A DNA stretch of 64,000 bases from Hymenobacter qilianensis (GCF_014489555.1 NZ_CP060784.1:3994501-4058500), one strand, 5' to 3'. Counted from the stretch's first letter, positions 35,507 to 44,553 are shown. Program-made: numbers and translations. Notes: generated by a model not told the origin, from the letters alone.

Positions 35507-37376
35507 ATGCGCAATCCTTTAAATATTTCTATTTGGGAAATGAGTCTACTAACAGTGCTATTAGCGCTGGCTGCCTGTTCATCACCAGAACAGCAGCCTG
35601 GCGTATTAACTCAGGAAACAGATACGAGCGTGCGCTACATTCAGCGCCGCGTGGTATTGCCAGAAGTGCCGCAGCGAGGTCGCATTATCGACCGCAACGA
35701 CTCAGTGTTGGTGGCTACGCGCACCCACTATCTGCTGAAGCTGCCGCGCCGCCCCCGCTCGATACCCTAGCGCTTGGCCAACTACTTGGCTGGGGGCCAA
35801 TTGCCACCCGCAAGCGCATTGCCGATGCCCTGCCTTATGAAGACATGCCAGCCGGCTACCCTGTTGAGCTCACCCTCACCGCGGGCGAAGCCAAACGGGT
35901 GCGCCGCCAGCGCAAGGACTGGCCCCAGCTGACCCTAACGGAGCGCCCCCAGCGTACCTACACCACCAGCGTGGGCGCCCACTTCCTGGGGTACAAAAGC
36001 GACGAAGCACAGGCCTTCTTTAAACAAGCCAAGCGCTACCGACGCGGCCGCTTTTATGAGCTGCGCAACGGCGGTATTGAAACCTACTACAACGGTCTGC
36101 TCAACGGCAACCGGGGCTACCTGCACCCCTTGGTCGATTCGCTGGGCCAAACGCACGGCAATTGGGCGCCTGATACAGCCTTTCAGCAAGGCCAGGACCT
36201 GCACCTGACCATTGATGTAAAACTGCAAGCCTACGCCGAACAACTGATGGGCCGCCGCAAAGGCTACCTAGTTGCCCTAGACCCGCGCACCGGCGAGATT
36301 CTGTGCTACGTGTCGGGCCCCGTGTACAAGCCGGCCACCATCACCGCCCCTGATCAGGCCCTGGTGCGCGCCAAGCTGCTGGAACACGAAAAAATGCCGT
36401 TGATCAACCGGCCGGCTACGCTGGCCAATCCGCCCGGCTCGGTATTCAAGCTGGTAAATGCTGCGGTGGCGTTGCAGCTGGGGCCATTACCCCCACCACC
36501 GCTTTCCGCTGCGACCAGACCCTGCTCAGCTGCGTGCATCGCCACCCTCAGCCCAAAGACCTGACGATGGGTCTGCAATACAGCTGCAACCCGTATTTCT
36601 ATCAGGTAATGCGGAATCTCATCAACTTCGTGCCCGATAGCCTGGGCCAGGATTCCGTGGCCGCCCGCCATGCCAATTTAGCCATGTGGCGCCGCTATGT
36701 TCGCTCGTTTGGGGTAGACTCGGTGATGGGCGTAGACTTGCCGCGCGAGGCACCCGGCTTTCTGCCCACTCCCGAGTATTACGACAAGGCCCGCGGCACC
36801 ACTAAGTGGACATATCGCTCTATTTATTCCCTCAGCATCGGGCAGGGCGAAATCAACCTGACGGGGCTGCAAATGGCGAATATGGCGGCCATTATTGCCA
36901 ACCAAGGCTGGTACTACACCCCCCACCTGGTGCGCAATGTGGGAGATAATGGGCCGCTGCCGCGCTTTACCGAAAAGCGCTACACTCTCATCGACAGCAC
37001 TCACTTCGCCGCGCTGCTGCCGGGTATGGTGGCCGTGATGGAGCGCGGGGGCACCGCCGAAACTTCCAGTCTGGCCGATGTGGGCATTACGGTAGCCGGC
37101 AAAACCGGCACCATTGAAAATGATGGCGACGACGACCACGCCGCTTTCGTGGGCTTTGCCCCGGCCGAGAATCCGGAGATAGTTGTGGCGGTTTACCTCG
37201 AAAATGCGGGCTTCGGGGCCACGGCGGCCGCGCCCTACTCTGTTCTGGTAATGGAGAAATACCTGCGCGGCGAAATTGCCCCCGCCGTAAAAAGTGGGAA
37301 GCACGCATTCAGCAACGGGCGCGGCGCGGTTATTAACCGGCCAGCCACGCCGGCAGAAGAGAAGAAGCTTCAGTAG
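35507..37376 (+). CDS. Lipoprotein-type class B penicillin-binding protein, two frameshifts as read
   Basis: About 623 residues if repaired. The N-terminus ends its hydrophobic stretch with LLALAACSS, a good lipobox, in place of the usual uncleaved membrane anchor of PBP2. Then VPQRGRIIDRNDSVLVATRT (class B start), a dimerisation domain, and the transpeptidase motifs SVFK (Ser about 312), SCN (about 360) and KTGT (about 533). Breaks: the C5 run at 35752-35756 needs a sixth C to join LKLPRR to PPLDTLALGQLLG, and the G4 run at 36480-36483 needs a fifth G to join ALQLGAITPTTAFRCDQ. It is not in an mre/rod cluster, so it looks like an accessory PBP. Confidence 0.8.
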
Positions 37377-37525
37377 TTCCACCTTCCCGACTATGGCTTC
37401 CGTTTTAGAGATAACGGACGCTTTCTGGTGTCAAAAAAGCCCCCAGAACCATCCAGACCTTCCTGCGTTATTGTAGCCTGCGCCTCTGCGGAAGTGAAAA
37501 GTGACCTTCTACCCTATCTATAGTT

Positions 37526-37930
37526 ATGATAACTACGTTGCGCCGTGGCGATGGCAGCACTTACCTCACGGTGCGGTATGACCAGGACGAAAACTGGATT
37601 CACGCGCACTGGTTTGGTCGTCAGACCCTGGGTACCGTGATGGACGGCGGCCTGACTTATCTGGACATGATGCGCCGCCAATCTTGCCCGAAGCTGCTCA
37701 ACGACCACCGCGACTTGGTGGGCACGTTCCTGGAGGCCAACGACTGGATTCAGCAGGTCTGGACGCCACTGATTATGGCCGCCGGACTGCGCTCCATCGG
37801 GCAGATAGTGTCACCGGATGTGTTCGGGCAGCTATCCATCGAAGACCTTCAGCACCGCATCAGCGACCAGCTCGACATTTACCTTTTCGACGACCTAGAC
37901 GCGGCCCAGAATTGGCTGCGGACACAGTAA
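37526..37930 (+). CDS. Hypothetical protein, SpoIIAA/STAS-like pattern
   Basis: A 134-residue soluble protein: MITTLRRGDGSTYLTVRYDQ, ENWIHAHWFGRQTLGTVMDG, GLTYLDMMRRQSCPKLLNDH, GTFLEANDWIQQVWTPLIMA and ISDQLDIYLFDDLDAAQNWL. The alternation of strand and helix and the final FDDLDAAQNWL (common at the end of STAS/SpoIIAA-like proteins) point to this fold, but the assignment is tentative. It is a stand-alone gene following the PBP, with a lone AAAAAAGCCCCCAG motif between them at about 37434. Confidence 0.7.
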   Translation: MITTLRRGDGSTYLTVRYDQDENWIHAHWFGRQTLGTVMDGGLTYLDMMRRQSCPKLLNDHRDLVGTFLEANDWIQQVWTPLIMAAGLRSIGQIVSPDVFGQLSIEDLQHRISDQLDIYLFDDLDAAQNWLRTQ

Positions 37931-38286
37931 GATTTGCCCCCAGACTCACTGTGGTCGGCGTATTACAGTTGAAATTTGCCCCCCGGCGCTAGTGGAAGCA
38001 CTAATCTAGTTGACTCACCGCTTCCTGCCCAACGACCACCACGGGTTCTAAACGGACCGCACCTTGCGGTCAGCAACACAATCGCCAGCCGCACCCGTTT
38101 TCGCGTTGATAGCTCCCAGAGCCAGCACTTCGGCTTGTTTCTGTGCAGCCTGGCCCCCGCTATTACCGTCAGTGCAAGGCAAATCAGGTGCTGTTACAGT
38201 ATCAGCTGATTAGCGCAGTCGATTCGAATAATATCCATTGAATTTGCCCCCAAGGCATTCTGTGGGCAGTCTAAGTCAGGGGGCAA
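37931..38286. other. Gap with four copies of the TTTGCCCCC motif
   Basis: No supported gene. It holds TTTG followed by C runs at 37937-37941, 37979-37984 and 38247-38251 and an inverted copy (G5) at 38279-38283. The rest shows no clear structure; open frames here have no protein-like sequence. Confidence 0.55.
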
Positions 38287-39063
38287 CTACTTTTCCGCGT
38301 TGCTGTGCCATTGAATGGCAAAATAGCCGCAAGGTGCTTTTCCGGTATTGGTGAAGGCGTGAGGTACGTTGGCTTCCAGAAAAACGACATCGCCCGCCGC
38401 GGCCTTGTGCGCGTTCTTATCGATCAGAATCTCGCCCCTGCCTTGTGTCATCAGAATGATTTCCTCGGTGCGGTGCGTGTGCGGCGGATGGCTGGCAATT
38501 CCGGGCATGAGCATGGTAGCGTGCACTTCGAACCGCCTGAACATGCTCGATGGCCGGTCGAAGACGGGACGCGTTTCCTTCTTATCGGTTTTCACGACTG
38601 TAAACTGGCCCCAATCCTTCATAAAGGAGCCGCCGCCCGCCTGCGCCCGCTGACGGTCTACGCCGTCTTTCGACTTGTAGCGCAGCACATAATACGTGGT
38701 AGGCGCCCCCGACACATTGCGCAAACGTTGTTTGTCGCCGGCGCCAATCAGCATGACACCGCCGGGGCCGAGGATTTTGGTGGAGTCCTGAATGGTGGCG
38801 GCGAGGCTTCCCTCCTTCACTACTATTAATTCCTCTGCATCGGTGGCCGCCGGCTGAGCCTGATTTGCCTGTCCAGCTTTCAGGGTGAACGTGTACACCT
38901 CCAGTTGGGTCAAATCAAGGGTGCTGCCTTTTATAAACTGGACCCGCTCTCTGCCTTTTTCCGTGGGGCGGCTGATGCCTTTGTACACCGCGGATGGCAG
39001 ATCGGCAGTTGGCGCGGCGCTGCCCACTAACAGAGCTCCTACAATAAGTAAAGCAGTTTTCAT
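38287..39063 (-). CDS. Secreted bicupin protein
   Basis: A 258-residue protein with a signal peptide (MKTALLIVGALLVGSAAPTA) and two cupin barrels. The first (about 50-130) has EELIVVKEGSLAATIQDSTK and GGVMLIGAGDKQRLRNV. The second (about 175-255) has the full metal site SHPPHTHRTEEIILMTQGRG, GDVVFLEANVPHAFTNTG (His, His, Glu, His). The two-cupin layout resembles (S)-ureidoglycine aminohydrolase-like proteins, but an exported form with an unknown substrate is all that can be said. It follows the DUF6807 gene by 39 bases on the same strand, so they probably form an operon. Confidence 0.8.
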   Translation of the reverse strand: MKTALLIVGALLVGSAAPTADLPSAVYKGISRPTEKGRERVQFIKGSTLDLTQLEVYTFTLKAGQANQAQPAATDAEELIVVKEGSLAATIQDSTKILGPGGVMLIGAGDKQRLRNVSGAPTTYYVLRYKSKDGVDRQRAQAGGGSFMKDWGQFTVVKTDKKETRPVFDRPSSMFRRFEVHATMLMPGIASHPPHTHRTEEIILMTQGRGEILIDKNAHKAAAGDVVFLEANVPHAFTNTGKAPCGYFAIQWHSNAEK

Positions 39064-39102
39064 AGGTAGATAGTTGGCAGAAGGAGTTAAGATCGGATAT
39101 CA

Positions 39103-40350
39103 TTACTTACGCTTGACGGAAACGGTGGGCGGCTGGCTGAAATACTGCCAGCTGCTTTCCGCCTGCTCGTGGGTGTAGCGGCCGTTGAACACCAGCAGCC
39201 GGTAGCGCAGCGTGTAAGTTTGGCCGGGGCTTAGGAGCCAGTCTTTGTTTTTGGTGGGCGAATAGTTCACGAATACGTCGCCCTTGCCATTCTGCGTTTC
39301 GGGCCACACGCGCAGCGGCTCCGGGTGGTTGTAGTTGGTGGGCGCCGACATCATCACGGCCCCGGCGTAGTCGTTGTCCAGCTGGCCCTGCACCATGCAC
39401 CAGCGGGCCGTGGAGCCGTCGGCGTCTTTGCGGGTTTTTCCCCCCGAGGTCAGGATTTCGCTGTTGTCCTTGTTCCACTTCTCGGTAGCCCGCCAGCCGA
39501 AGCCCCCATACCGATACGTGAGCAGCCGCACCGGGCTGGCGCTGGCACACGTGAGGTTGATGGTCACGTCGGCGATGTAGTAATCGGCATTGCCGGGCTG
39601 ATATACCCGCACCGATTGCAACTCGTTCAAGGCTACTTTTTCTTTGCCGCCTTTCTTAAACGCCACGTGCTCCTGCTTTACCTGATACTCGCTGAACACG
39701 GGGCCATTGGTTTTGGAAACTACGCCAGCGAAGCGCACGGTGCCTTTGCGGTCTTTCAGGTTCCAGAAATCCACGGTATCGCCCTCGAATAGCACGTGCG
39801 TCCAGGGATTCCAGATGCCGTAGTGGTGGTAATGGTCGGGGGCCTGAATGCGGGTGAGCACCTGCCCGCGGGGCGACCATAGTGGATGAATAAAGCCGCT
39901 GCGTTTAAAAGCCGTATCGATGCCGGTGGGCGGGTACACCGTGCGGTAGTTGTATTGAAGCAGGTCTTTACCGTTGGCCTGCACCTGCAAAGTGCCGTTT
40001 TTATCAACGGTTTTGACGGTGGGGGGCGTTTTTACCTTAACCCCGAGCCTGAGCTCGTAGGTGCGCTTGGTGGTTTTAGTATCAGTATTTTCAACGTTCC
40101 AATGAAGAATACGCTCCTTGGTTTTCTCAATTTGGTAAAGCACCGAGATACGGGTATTCCCCCTCACTTCTACCAGGCTCAGGTTTGAATCTGAGAGGGA
40201 AGTGAGGCCAGCAAGATTTACCTGAACCGGGGCACTTTGCTGGTGGTTGGAGCGCGGTAGGGTTACTTCCAGCGTTGCCAAGCGCTGCGCAAATCCGCTG
40301 GTGCTGAGGCCAGTGTACACCAGTAGCAGCCAGAATTTCATCATCTTCAT
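39103..40350 (-). CDS. DUF6807 ('PmoA-like') secreted protein
   Basis: A 415-residue exported protein (signal KFWLLLVYTGLSTSGFAQ). The central signature is FIHPLWSPRGQVLTRIQAPD, HYHHYGIWNPWTHVLFEGDT and VDFWNLKDRKGTVRF, with many His and Trp residues. This is the family labelled 'methane oxygenase PmoA' or DUF6807 in databases; the name is historical and there is no link to methane oxidation here. Members often sit with sugar or polysaccharide degradation genes. It is first in a two-gene unit with the bicupin gene. The G6 run at 40021-40026 is in frame. Confidence 0.8.
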   Translation of the reverse strand: MKMMKFWLLLVYTGLSTSGFAQRLATLEVTLPRSNHQQSAPVQVNLAGLTSLSDSNLSLVEVRGNTRISVLYQIEKTKERILHWNVENTDTKTTKRTYELRLGVKVKTPPTVKTVDKNGTLQVQANGKDLLQYNYRTVYPPTGIDTAFKRSGFIHPLWSPRGQVLTRIQAPDHYHHYGIWNPWTHVLFEGDTVDFWNLKDRKGTVRFAGVVSKTNGPVFSEYQVKQEHVAFKKGGKEKVALNELQSVRVYQPGNADYYIADVTINLTCASASPVRLLTYRYGGFGWRATEKWNKDNSEILTSGGKTRKDADGSTARWCMVQGQLDNDYAGAVMMSAPTNYNHPEPLRVWPETQNGKGDVFVNYSPTKNKDWLLSPGQTYTLRYRLLVFNGRYTHEQAESSWQYFSQPPTVSVKRK

Positions 40351-40562
40351 AGTGCTGAAGTTGGAGTAAGGATTGAGAAATCAGGCAAAAAAGCCCCCCA
40401 GACAACAAAGACCGGACGAGTTTAAGCCTGTTGACAATCGGGGACACAGTATACTAAACTTGCGGTAGTCGGGCGTTAGAAGCAACTTACCGGTGCCCCT
40501 CACCTTCTTATAGAAGCTTCGTATCTATCATTCATGAATAAGCTAAACTCAGGTATACAGGC

Positions 40563-41621
40563 ATGAAATTCAGCTTTTGGTGTGGCATACTAGCCCTCGT
40601 GCTTGCCGGGCCTGCGCGGGCCCAATCGCTGGCGGGCGAGTGGCAGGGCGTTGAAACCGACCCCAGAGAAGAAGGCAACTGGCCAGCCGTGCTTCGCTTG
40701 CAGCAAAATAAAGACGCCAAGATATTTGGGGTACTGTATCAGGAAGTAGGCAACGAGCCGGCCATGACGGTGACGTTTGAAATGCAGGGCGCGCGTACGG
40801 AAGACGGGGTCAGCCTGACCCATACCCGAAAGCTGAGCGAAACGGGCCAGACGCCCTGGACTTACTGGTGCGACGGCTCCATCACGTTTACCTACGACCC
40901 GAATCAGGAAAAGCTGGTGGGCAATGCGACCTACCGCCCGGTAGGCGACTGCGACGTGGGGACATTTACCTTGTACCGCATCAAGCTAAAATCGTCGCCC
41001 ACAGTGCCGGCCAATACGGAAAGCACCCTGCGCGTATCGGGCCAGGACGTGCGCTGGTACGCCGACCCTGATTTGAAACAGCGTGTAGCTACCGGCAATA
41101 CGTATCGCACCAAGCTCAGTAAGACCACCACCTTCTACCTCACGCAGGGCTATTTTGCTACCAGTCAGAGCCCGGTGGTACCTATTACTATTACCGTAGG
41201 TGATACGGAAGCTCCCAAGCCAGTAGCCGTTGCCCCAGCTCCCGCCCCGCCTGATACGGTGCGCCCAGCGGCGCCCATTCTGGCTCCCTCGGTCAAGCCG
41301 ATAGTATTGCCCACTGTGTTGTTCAGGCTGGGTACGCCCGAGCTGCTGCCAACCGCCATACCGGCCCTCGATCAGTTAGCCGCCGAGCTCAAGGCCCGCC
41401 CGACACTAAAGCTGCGCGTATCTGGCCACACCGACAAAATCGGGGAGCCCCAGAAAAACCAGGTACTATCGGTGCAGCGCGCCGAGGCTGTGAAATCTTA
41501 CCTGGTGAAAGCCGGTATTGCTGCCGCACGCATAACCACAGCCGGCTTCGGCGATTCACGCCCGCTTTATAAGTCACCCGACGCCCGCAACCGGCGCGTG
41601 GAGGTGGAAGCAGTCAGATAA
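40563..41621 (+). CDS. OmpA-family outer-membrane protein with an Ig-like segment
   Basis: A 352-residue exported protein. Signal MKFSFWCGILALVLAGPARA-QS, then a lipocalin-like strand-rich domain (SLAGEWQGVETDPREEGNWP to DCDVGTFTLYRIKL), an Ig-like segment (STLRVSGQDVRWYADPDLKQ to TTTFYLTQ) of the type found in Bacteroidota surface proteins, a Pro/Ala linker, and a C-terminal OmpA domain with LRVSGHTDKIGEPQKNQVLS and DARNRRVEVEAVR. The OmpA domain should bind peptidoglycan. The order is unusual in that a 'lipocalin-like plus Ig' part precedes OmpA. Single gene. Confidence 0.82.
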   Translation: MKFSFWCGILALVLAGPARAQSLAGEWQGVETDPREEGNWPAVLRLQQNKDAKIFGVLYQEVGNEPAMTVTFEMQGARTEDGVSLTHTRKLSETGQTPWTYWCDGSITFTYDPNQEKLVGNATYRPVGDCDVGTFTLYRIKLKSSPTVPANTESTLRVSGQDVRWYADPDLKQRVATGNTYRTKLSKTTTFYLTQGYFATSQSPVVPITITVGDTEAPKPVAVAPAPAPPDTVRPAAPILAPSVKPIVLPTVLFRLGTPELLPTAIPALDQLAAELKARPTLKLRVSGHTDKIGEPQKNQVLSVQRAEAVKSYLVKAGIAAARITTAGFGDSRPLYKSPDARNRRVEVEAVR

Positions 41622-41730
41622 GTTTGGAAGTACCTCCTGAGTCTGTATGCTGAGGCTTGCATACGCTCATCTTATGGCCGTCCTGGGGCTCCAGGCAATG
41701 GCCGACACCGTCAATCTAGTTGCCCAGCGC

Positions 41731-42558
41731 ATGCGCCTATTTAAACCGTTAACCTTCGCGACTTCTCTCCTACTGGCAAGTCAATCGACCACTTTCGCCC
41801 AGTCTGCCAACAGCTGGAACAGCAAGCAATGCGCCGTGGTACTAACTTATGACGATGCTATCGACGCCGACCTGGACAACGCTATTCCGGCGCTCGACTC
41901 GTTGAAGCTGCGGGGGACATTTTACCTGATTGGCTCCTCACCCGTGGTGGGCAAGCGGCTGAATGAGTGGCGACAAGCAGCCCAGCGCGGACATGAGCTT
42001 GGCAACCACGCGCTTATGCATCCCTGCGACGGCAGCCAGCCCGGCCGCAGCTTCGTAACGCCCGACAACGACCTGAGCAAGTACACCGTGAGCCGGGCGG
42101 TAAGCGAAGTGCGGACGATGAACACGCTGCTGATGGCCATCGACGGCAAAACCGCCCGCACGTTTGCCTACCCGTGCGGCGACCTGCACATCGGCGGCGT
42201 CAAATTCTACGACCAGCTCAAAAACGATTTCGTGGCCGCCCGGGGCGTTACCAGTGGTCTGCAAACAGCCGCGCAGGTAGACCTGACCAACATAGACAGC
42301 TATATGATCAATGGCCAATCGGGCGAATATTTGATTGACCTAGTAAAAAAAGCGCAGCAGTCGCGCACGGTACTGGTGTTTCTGTTCCACGGCGTGGGCG
42401 GCGGGCACAGTCTGAACGTAGATCTGAAAGCGCATCGCCAGCTGCTGCGCTACCTCAAGGCCAATGAAAAGAATATCTGGGTGGCCCCCATGGTGGAGGT
42501 AGCAGAGCAGATAAAGACCAGCCAGCAAGCCAAAGCAGCCAGCAAGCCGCGCGGATGA
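41731..42558 (+). CDS. Secreted polysaccharide deacetylase (NodB-like)
   Basis: A 275-residue protein. The ATG at 41731 gives signal MRLFKPLTFATSLLLASQST-TFAQ. The NodB motifs are AVVLTYDDAIDADLDNAIPA (the Asp pair of motif 1), RGHELGNHALMHPCDG (His-x3-His of motif 2), ARTFAYPCGDLHIGG (motif 3) and VFLFHGVGGGHS (late His). It should remove acetyl groups from a carbohydrate in the cell envelope. Earlier in-frame codons reach to 41647 but give no signal peptide at the N-terminus. It starts 109 bases after the OmpA gene. Confidence 0.9.
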   Translation: MRLFKPLTFATSLLLASQSTTFAQSANSWNSKQCAVVLTYDDAIDADLDNAIPALDSLKLRGTFYLIGSSPVVGKRLNEWRQAAQRGHELGNHALMHPCDGSQPGRSFVTPDNDLSKYTVSRAVSEVRTMNTLLMAIDGKTARTFAYPCGDLHIGGVKFYDQLKNDFVAARGVTSGLQTAAQVDLTNIDSYMINGQSGEYLIDLVKKAQQSRTVLVFLFHGVGGGHSLNVDLKAHRQLLRYLKANEKNIWVAPMVEVAEQIKTSQQAKAASKPRG

Positions 42559-42622
42559 CACAAGAGCTGATTTGATAACAAATTAGTTATGCTTGCATAA
42601 CATATTTATAGCATTTACGTAT

Positions 42623-42630
42623 TACCTTTG
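42623..42630 (+). promoter_or_regulatory. -7 box (TACCTTTG) before the 45-aa peptide gene
   Basis: Perfect TAnnTTTG, 39 bases before the ATG at 42670, in an AT-rich stretch. No clear -33 element. Confidence 0.55.
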
Positions 42631-42669
42631 TACCCAACAAACTGATAGAGTACCACATACACCATTGAC

Positions 42670-42807
42670 ATGAAAAAAAGCACCGCCACCGTTTCGTCGC
42701 TTATATTGCTGGGGGGCCTTGGTTCCCTGAGCTATTTGGCCGCGCAGGTTCGGGAGTTTAACCTGTTTTTCGACCTGCGGGACGAAGAAGAGTGCTACTA
42801 CTGCTAA
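42670..42807 (+). CDS. 45-residue exported or membrane peptide ending in CYYC
   Basis: Translated from the ATG at 42670-42672 to TAA 42805-42807: MKKSTATVSSLILLGGLGSL, then SYLAAQVREFNLFFDLRDEE and ECYYC. A basic start, one hydrophobic segment (residues about 8-24) with a possible cleavage site near LAAQ, and an acidic Cys-ended tail. It has its own -7 box 39 bases upstream and its own terminator 43 bases downstream, which together argue that it is a real gene. I do not recognise the family. The Cys pair at the end could bind metal, form a disulfide or be modified; this is speculation. Confidence 0.6.
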   Translation: MKKSTATVSSLILLGGLGSLSYLAAQVREFNLFFDLRDEEECYYC

Positions 42808-42850
42808 GCTTCTCAGCCGCGTATTACGGCGACGTTTATTTGATTAGTTG

Positions 42851-42883
42851 AAACGGGTTCCGCTGCACAGCGGGACCCGTTTT
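42851..42883 (+). terminator. Terminator of the 45-aa peptide gene
   Basis: AAACGGGT-TCCGCTG - CA - CAGCGGG-ACCCGTTTTG. Confidence 0.85.
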
Positions 42884-43089
42884 GTTTGGCCCCATTCAAA
42901 AAGCATCTTTCAAAATCAGGGGTTTAGTAGCGAAGAATAAAAAAACCACATCCATTCGAGCTGGTTTTCGGTACTTCACTGTAGCAACGGCCTCCGCCGG
43001 GTCGTTCGTTTTCCCTTCCACCGCTGCGTTGGCATTTCATTTCACGTTGGAATCTGTGAAATCTGCTCAATCAGCATTATCTGTGATTT

Positions 43090-43734
43090 ATGAACTTAGA
43101 AAGCCTCAAGGAGCAAATCAGCTACATCATTGGGCGCGATTTGGCCCGCAATTTTGCCCAGCAAGGTCTTGACCTCGACATTGAAGTGCTGGCCAGCAGC
43201 ATGAAAGAAGGCCTGGCTGGACAACCCAGCCGCCTCACGCAGGACCAGATGCGCACTGCTATGGAGCAGCTGCAGAGCCAAATGCAAGACCAGGACGACC
43301 AACAAGGTGACGGCAACGGCACCGTAAACGACCCTAATGCCATGAACAACAAGCAAGCCGGCGAAGACTTCCTCGCCGAAAACAAGAACAAGCCCGGCGT
43401 AACCACCCTGCCCAGCGGCCTGCAATACGAAGTGCTGACGCAAGGCTCCGGCCCCAAGCCCTCGCTCACCAGCAACGTAACCACCCACTACCACGGCACG
43501 CTCACCAACGGCACTGTATTCGACAGCAGCTACCAGCGCGGCCAGCCTGCGTCATTCCCCGTGAACGGCGTAATTGCCGGCTGGACAGAAGCGCTCCAGC
43601 TCATGCCCGAAGGCTCGAAGTGGCGCCTCTACATCCCATCGGACTTAGCCTACGGCAAGCGTGGTGCCGGTCGCGACATCGGCCCCGACTCGGCGCTGAT
43701 TTTCGATGTGGAGCTGCTGAAGGTGAATAAGTAA
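43090..43734 (+). CDS. FKBP-type peptidyl-prolyl cis-trans isomerase
   Basis: A 214-residue isomerase with an N-terminal dimerisation domain (LKEQISYIIGRDLARNFAQQ to SQMQDQDDQQ) and a C-terminal FKBP domain: GLQYEVLTQGSGPKPSLTSN, HYHGTLTNGTVFDSSYQRGQ, PASFPVNGVIAGWTEALQLM, LYIPSDLAYGKRGAGRDIGP and LIFDVELLKVNK. The arrangement is that of FkpA/FklB. There is no signal peptide with the ATG at 43090, so it would be cytoplasmic like FklB. The start is well fixed because family members start close to this point. Confidence 0.92.
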   Translation: MNLESLKEQISYIIGRDLARNFAQQGLDLDIEVLASSMKEGLAGQPSRLTQDQMRTAMEQLQSQMQDQDDQQGDGNGTVNDPNAMNNKQAGEDFLAENKNKPGVTTLPSGLQYEVLTQGSGPKPSLTSNVTTHYHGTLTNGTVFDSSYQRGQPASFPVNGVIAGWTEALQLMPEGSKWRLYIPSDLAYGKRGAGRDIGPDSALIFDVELLKVNK

Positions 43735-43749
43735 GCTTTGCTTCTGATC

Positions 43750-43796
43750 AAAATTGCCCCCCAGCTGCTTGTATTAGCCAGCTGGGGGGCAATTTT
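43750..43796 (+). terminator. Terminator with 18-bp perfect arms made of the GCCCCCC motif
   Basis: AAAATTGCCCCCCAGCTG (43750-43767) pairs with CAGCTGGGGGGCAATTTT (43779-43796). Confidence 0.9.
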
Positions 43797-43826
43797 GCAT
43801 TTCTTATTAACATGTATCAAAACGAT

Positions 43827-43929
43827 GTAGAGACACATACTTGTGTCTGCTCGTTGTTTAGTTGAACATCTTGGCTGCGAATCGTTTAATGTTGTCGTTC
43901 AAGAAGGAGACACAAGTATGTGCCTCTAC
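43827..43929. repeat. Inverted repeat of the GAGAC(G/A)CAA family
   Basis: GTAGAGACACATACTTGTGTCT (43827-43848) returns inverted at 43908-43929 with one mismatch in 22. Each arm is itself a small hairpin (AGACACA - TACT - TGTGTCT). The core resembles the palindromes at 46507-46626. Confidence 0.75.
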
Positions 43930-43980
43930 CATGTTCTAGCTAACGCAAACAGCTCCTTAGAAACATCTATATTTCCCACC

Positions 43981-44493
43981 ATGCTTCCTTCTGAAGAACC
44001 TACGCTGCGCAGCGCTAACGGCCGCCTGGTATTGACGGCTGACGCGCTGGAAGTAGACGGACAGGGCTTTGCCCTGCTGGAACTGGATGCGGTGGAGCTT
44101 AAGCCTATTCGGTGGCTGCTATGGTTTTTGCTGGGCGGTATTACGCTGGCTGGCTTTGCATTAGCTTTTTTACAAAACTGGCTGCGCACCGTACCCGCCG
44201 CCCTGGGCCTCACGGCGGGAGCGTTGCTTTTGGCTTATGGTAGCCGAGGCACCAATCGGCTGCGCTTGTACCGGGCGGGGCGGGAGGCGCTGCACTTTGC
44301 GTTGGCCGGCGACCCGCTGCCCTGGCAGAAACTGGCGGCTGAGGCCAACCGTCGCATCCAGCGGCGCCACGAAGAAGCGGCGGCCGCGGCCGTGGCTGCC
44401 TGGGCCACGGATTTGCCCCCCACCGAATCCGACACAGGCTCCTGGCCAGAGCCACCTGCTCCCCCAGCTCATACACCGGATCCTACGAGTTGA
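43981..44493 (+). CDS. Hypothetical two-helix membrane protein
   Basis: A 170-residue protein from ATG 43981. An N-terminal strand-rich segment (LRSANGRLVLTADALEVDGQ, GFALLELDAVELKPI) is followed by two transmembrane helices (WLLWFLLGGITLAGFALAF and VPAALGLTAGALLLAYG), then a cytoplasmic part with NRLRLYRAGREALHFAL and an Ala-rich helix, ending in a Pro-rich tail (WPEPPAPPAHTPDPTS). The N-terminal part resembles membrane-anchored sensor-like small domains, but no family is certain. It is 60 bases upstream of kup and might share a role with it. GATTTGCCCCCCACC near the end is in frame. Confidence 0.65.
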   Translation: MLPSEEPTLRSANGRLVLTADALEVDGQGFALLELDAVELKPIRWLLWFLLGGITLAGFALAFLQNWLRTVPAALGLTAGALLLAYGSRGTNRLRLYRAGREALHFALAGDPLPWQKLAAEANRRIQRRHEEAAAAAVAAWATDLPPTESDTGSWPEPPAPPAHTPDPTS

Positions 44494-44500
44494 TTTGCCT

Positions 44501-44508
44501 TACCTTTG
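44501..44508 (+). promoter_or_regulatory. -7 box (TACCTTTG) of kup
   Basis: Perfect TAnnTTTG eight bases after the previous stop and 46 bases before the kup ATG. Confidence 0.5.
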
Positions 44509-44553
44509 GGCGTTTTTGCCTGGCATTAACTTTTCCTCTTCCCCCTCACTTTC

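Noticed and set aside
37976..38209. 77-codon frame in the 37931-38286 gap
   Set aside because: No signal, domain or start-site support; composition looks non-coding and the frame begins inside the C6 motif.
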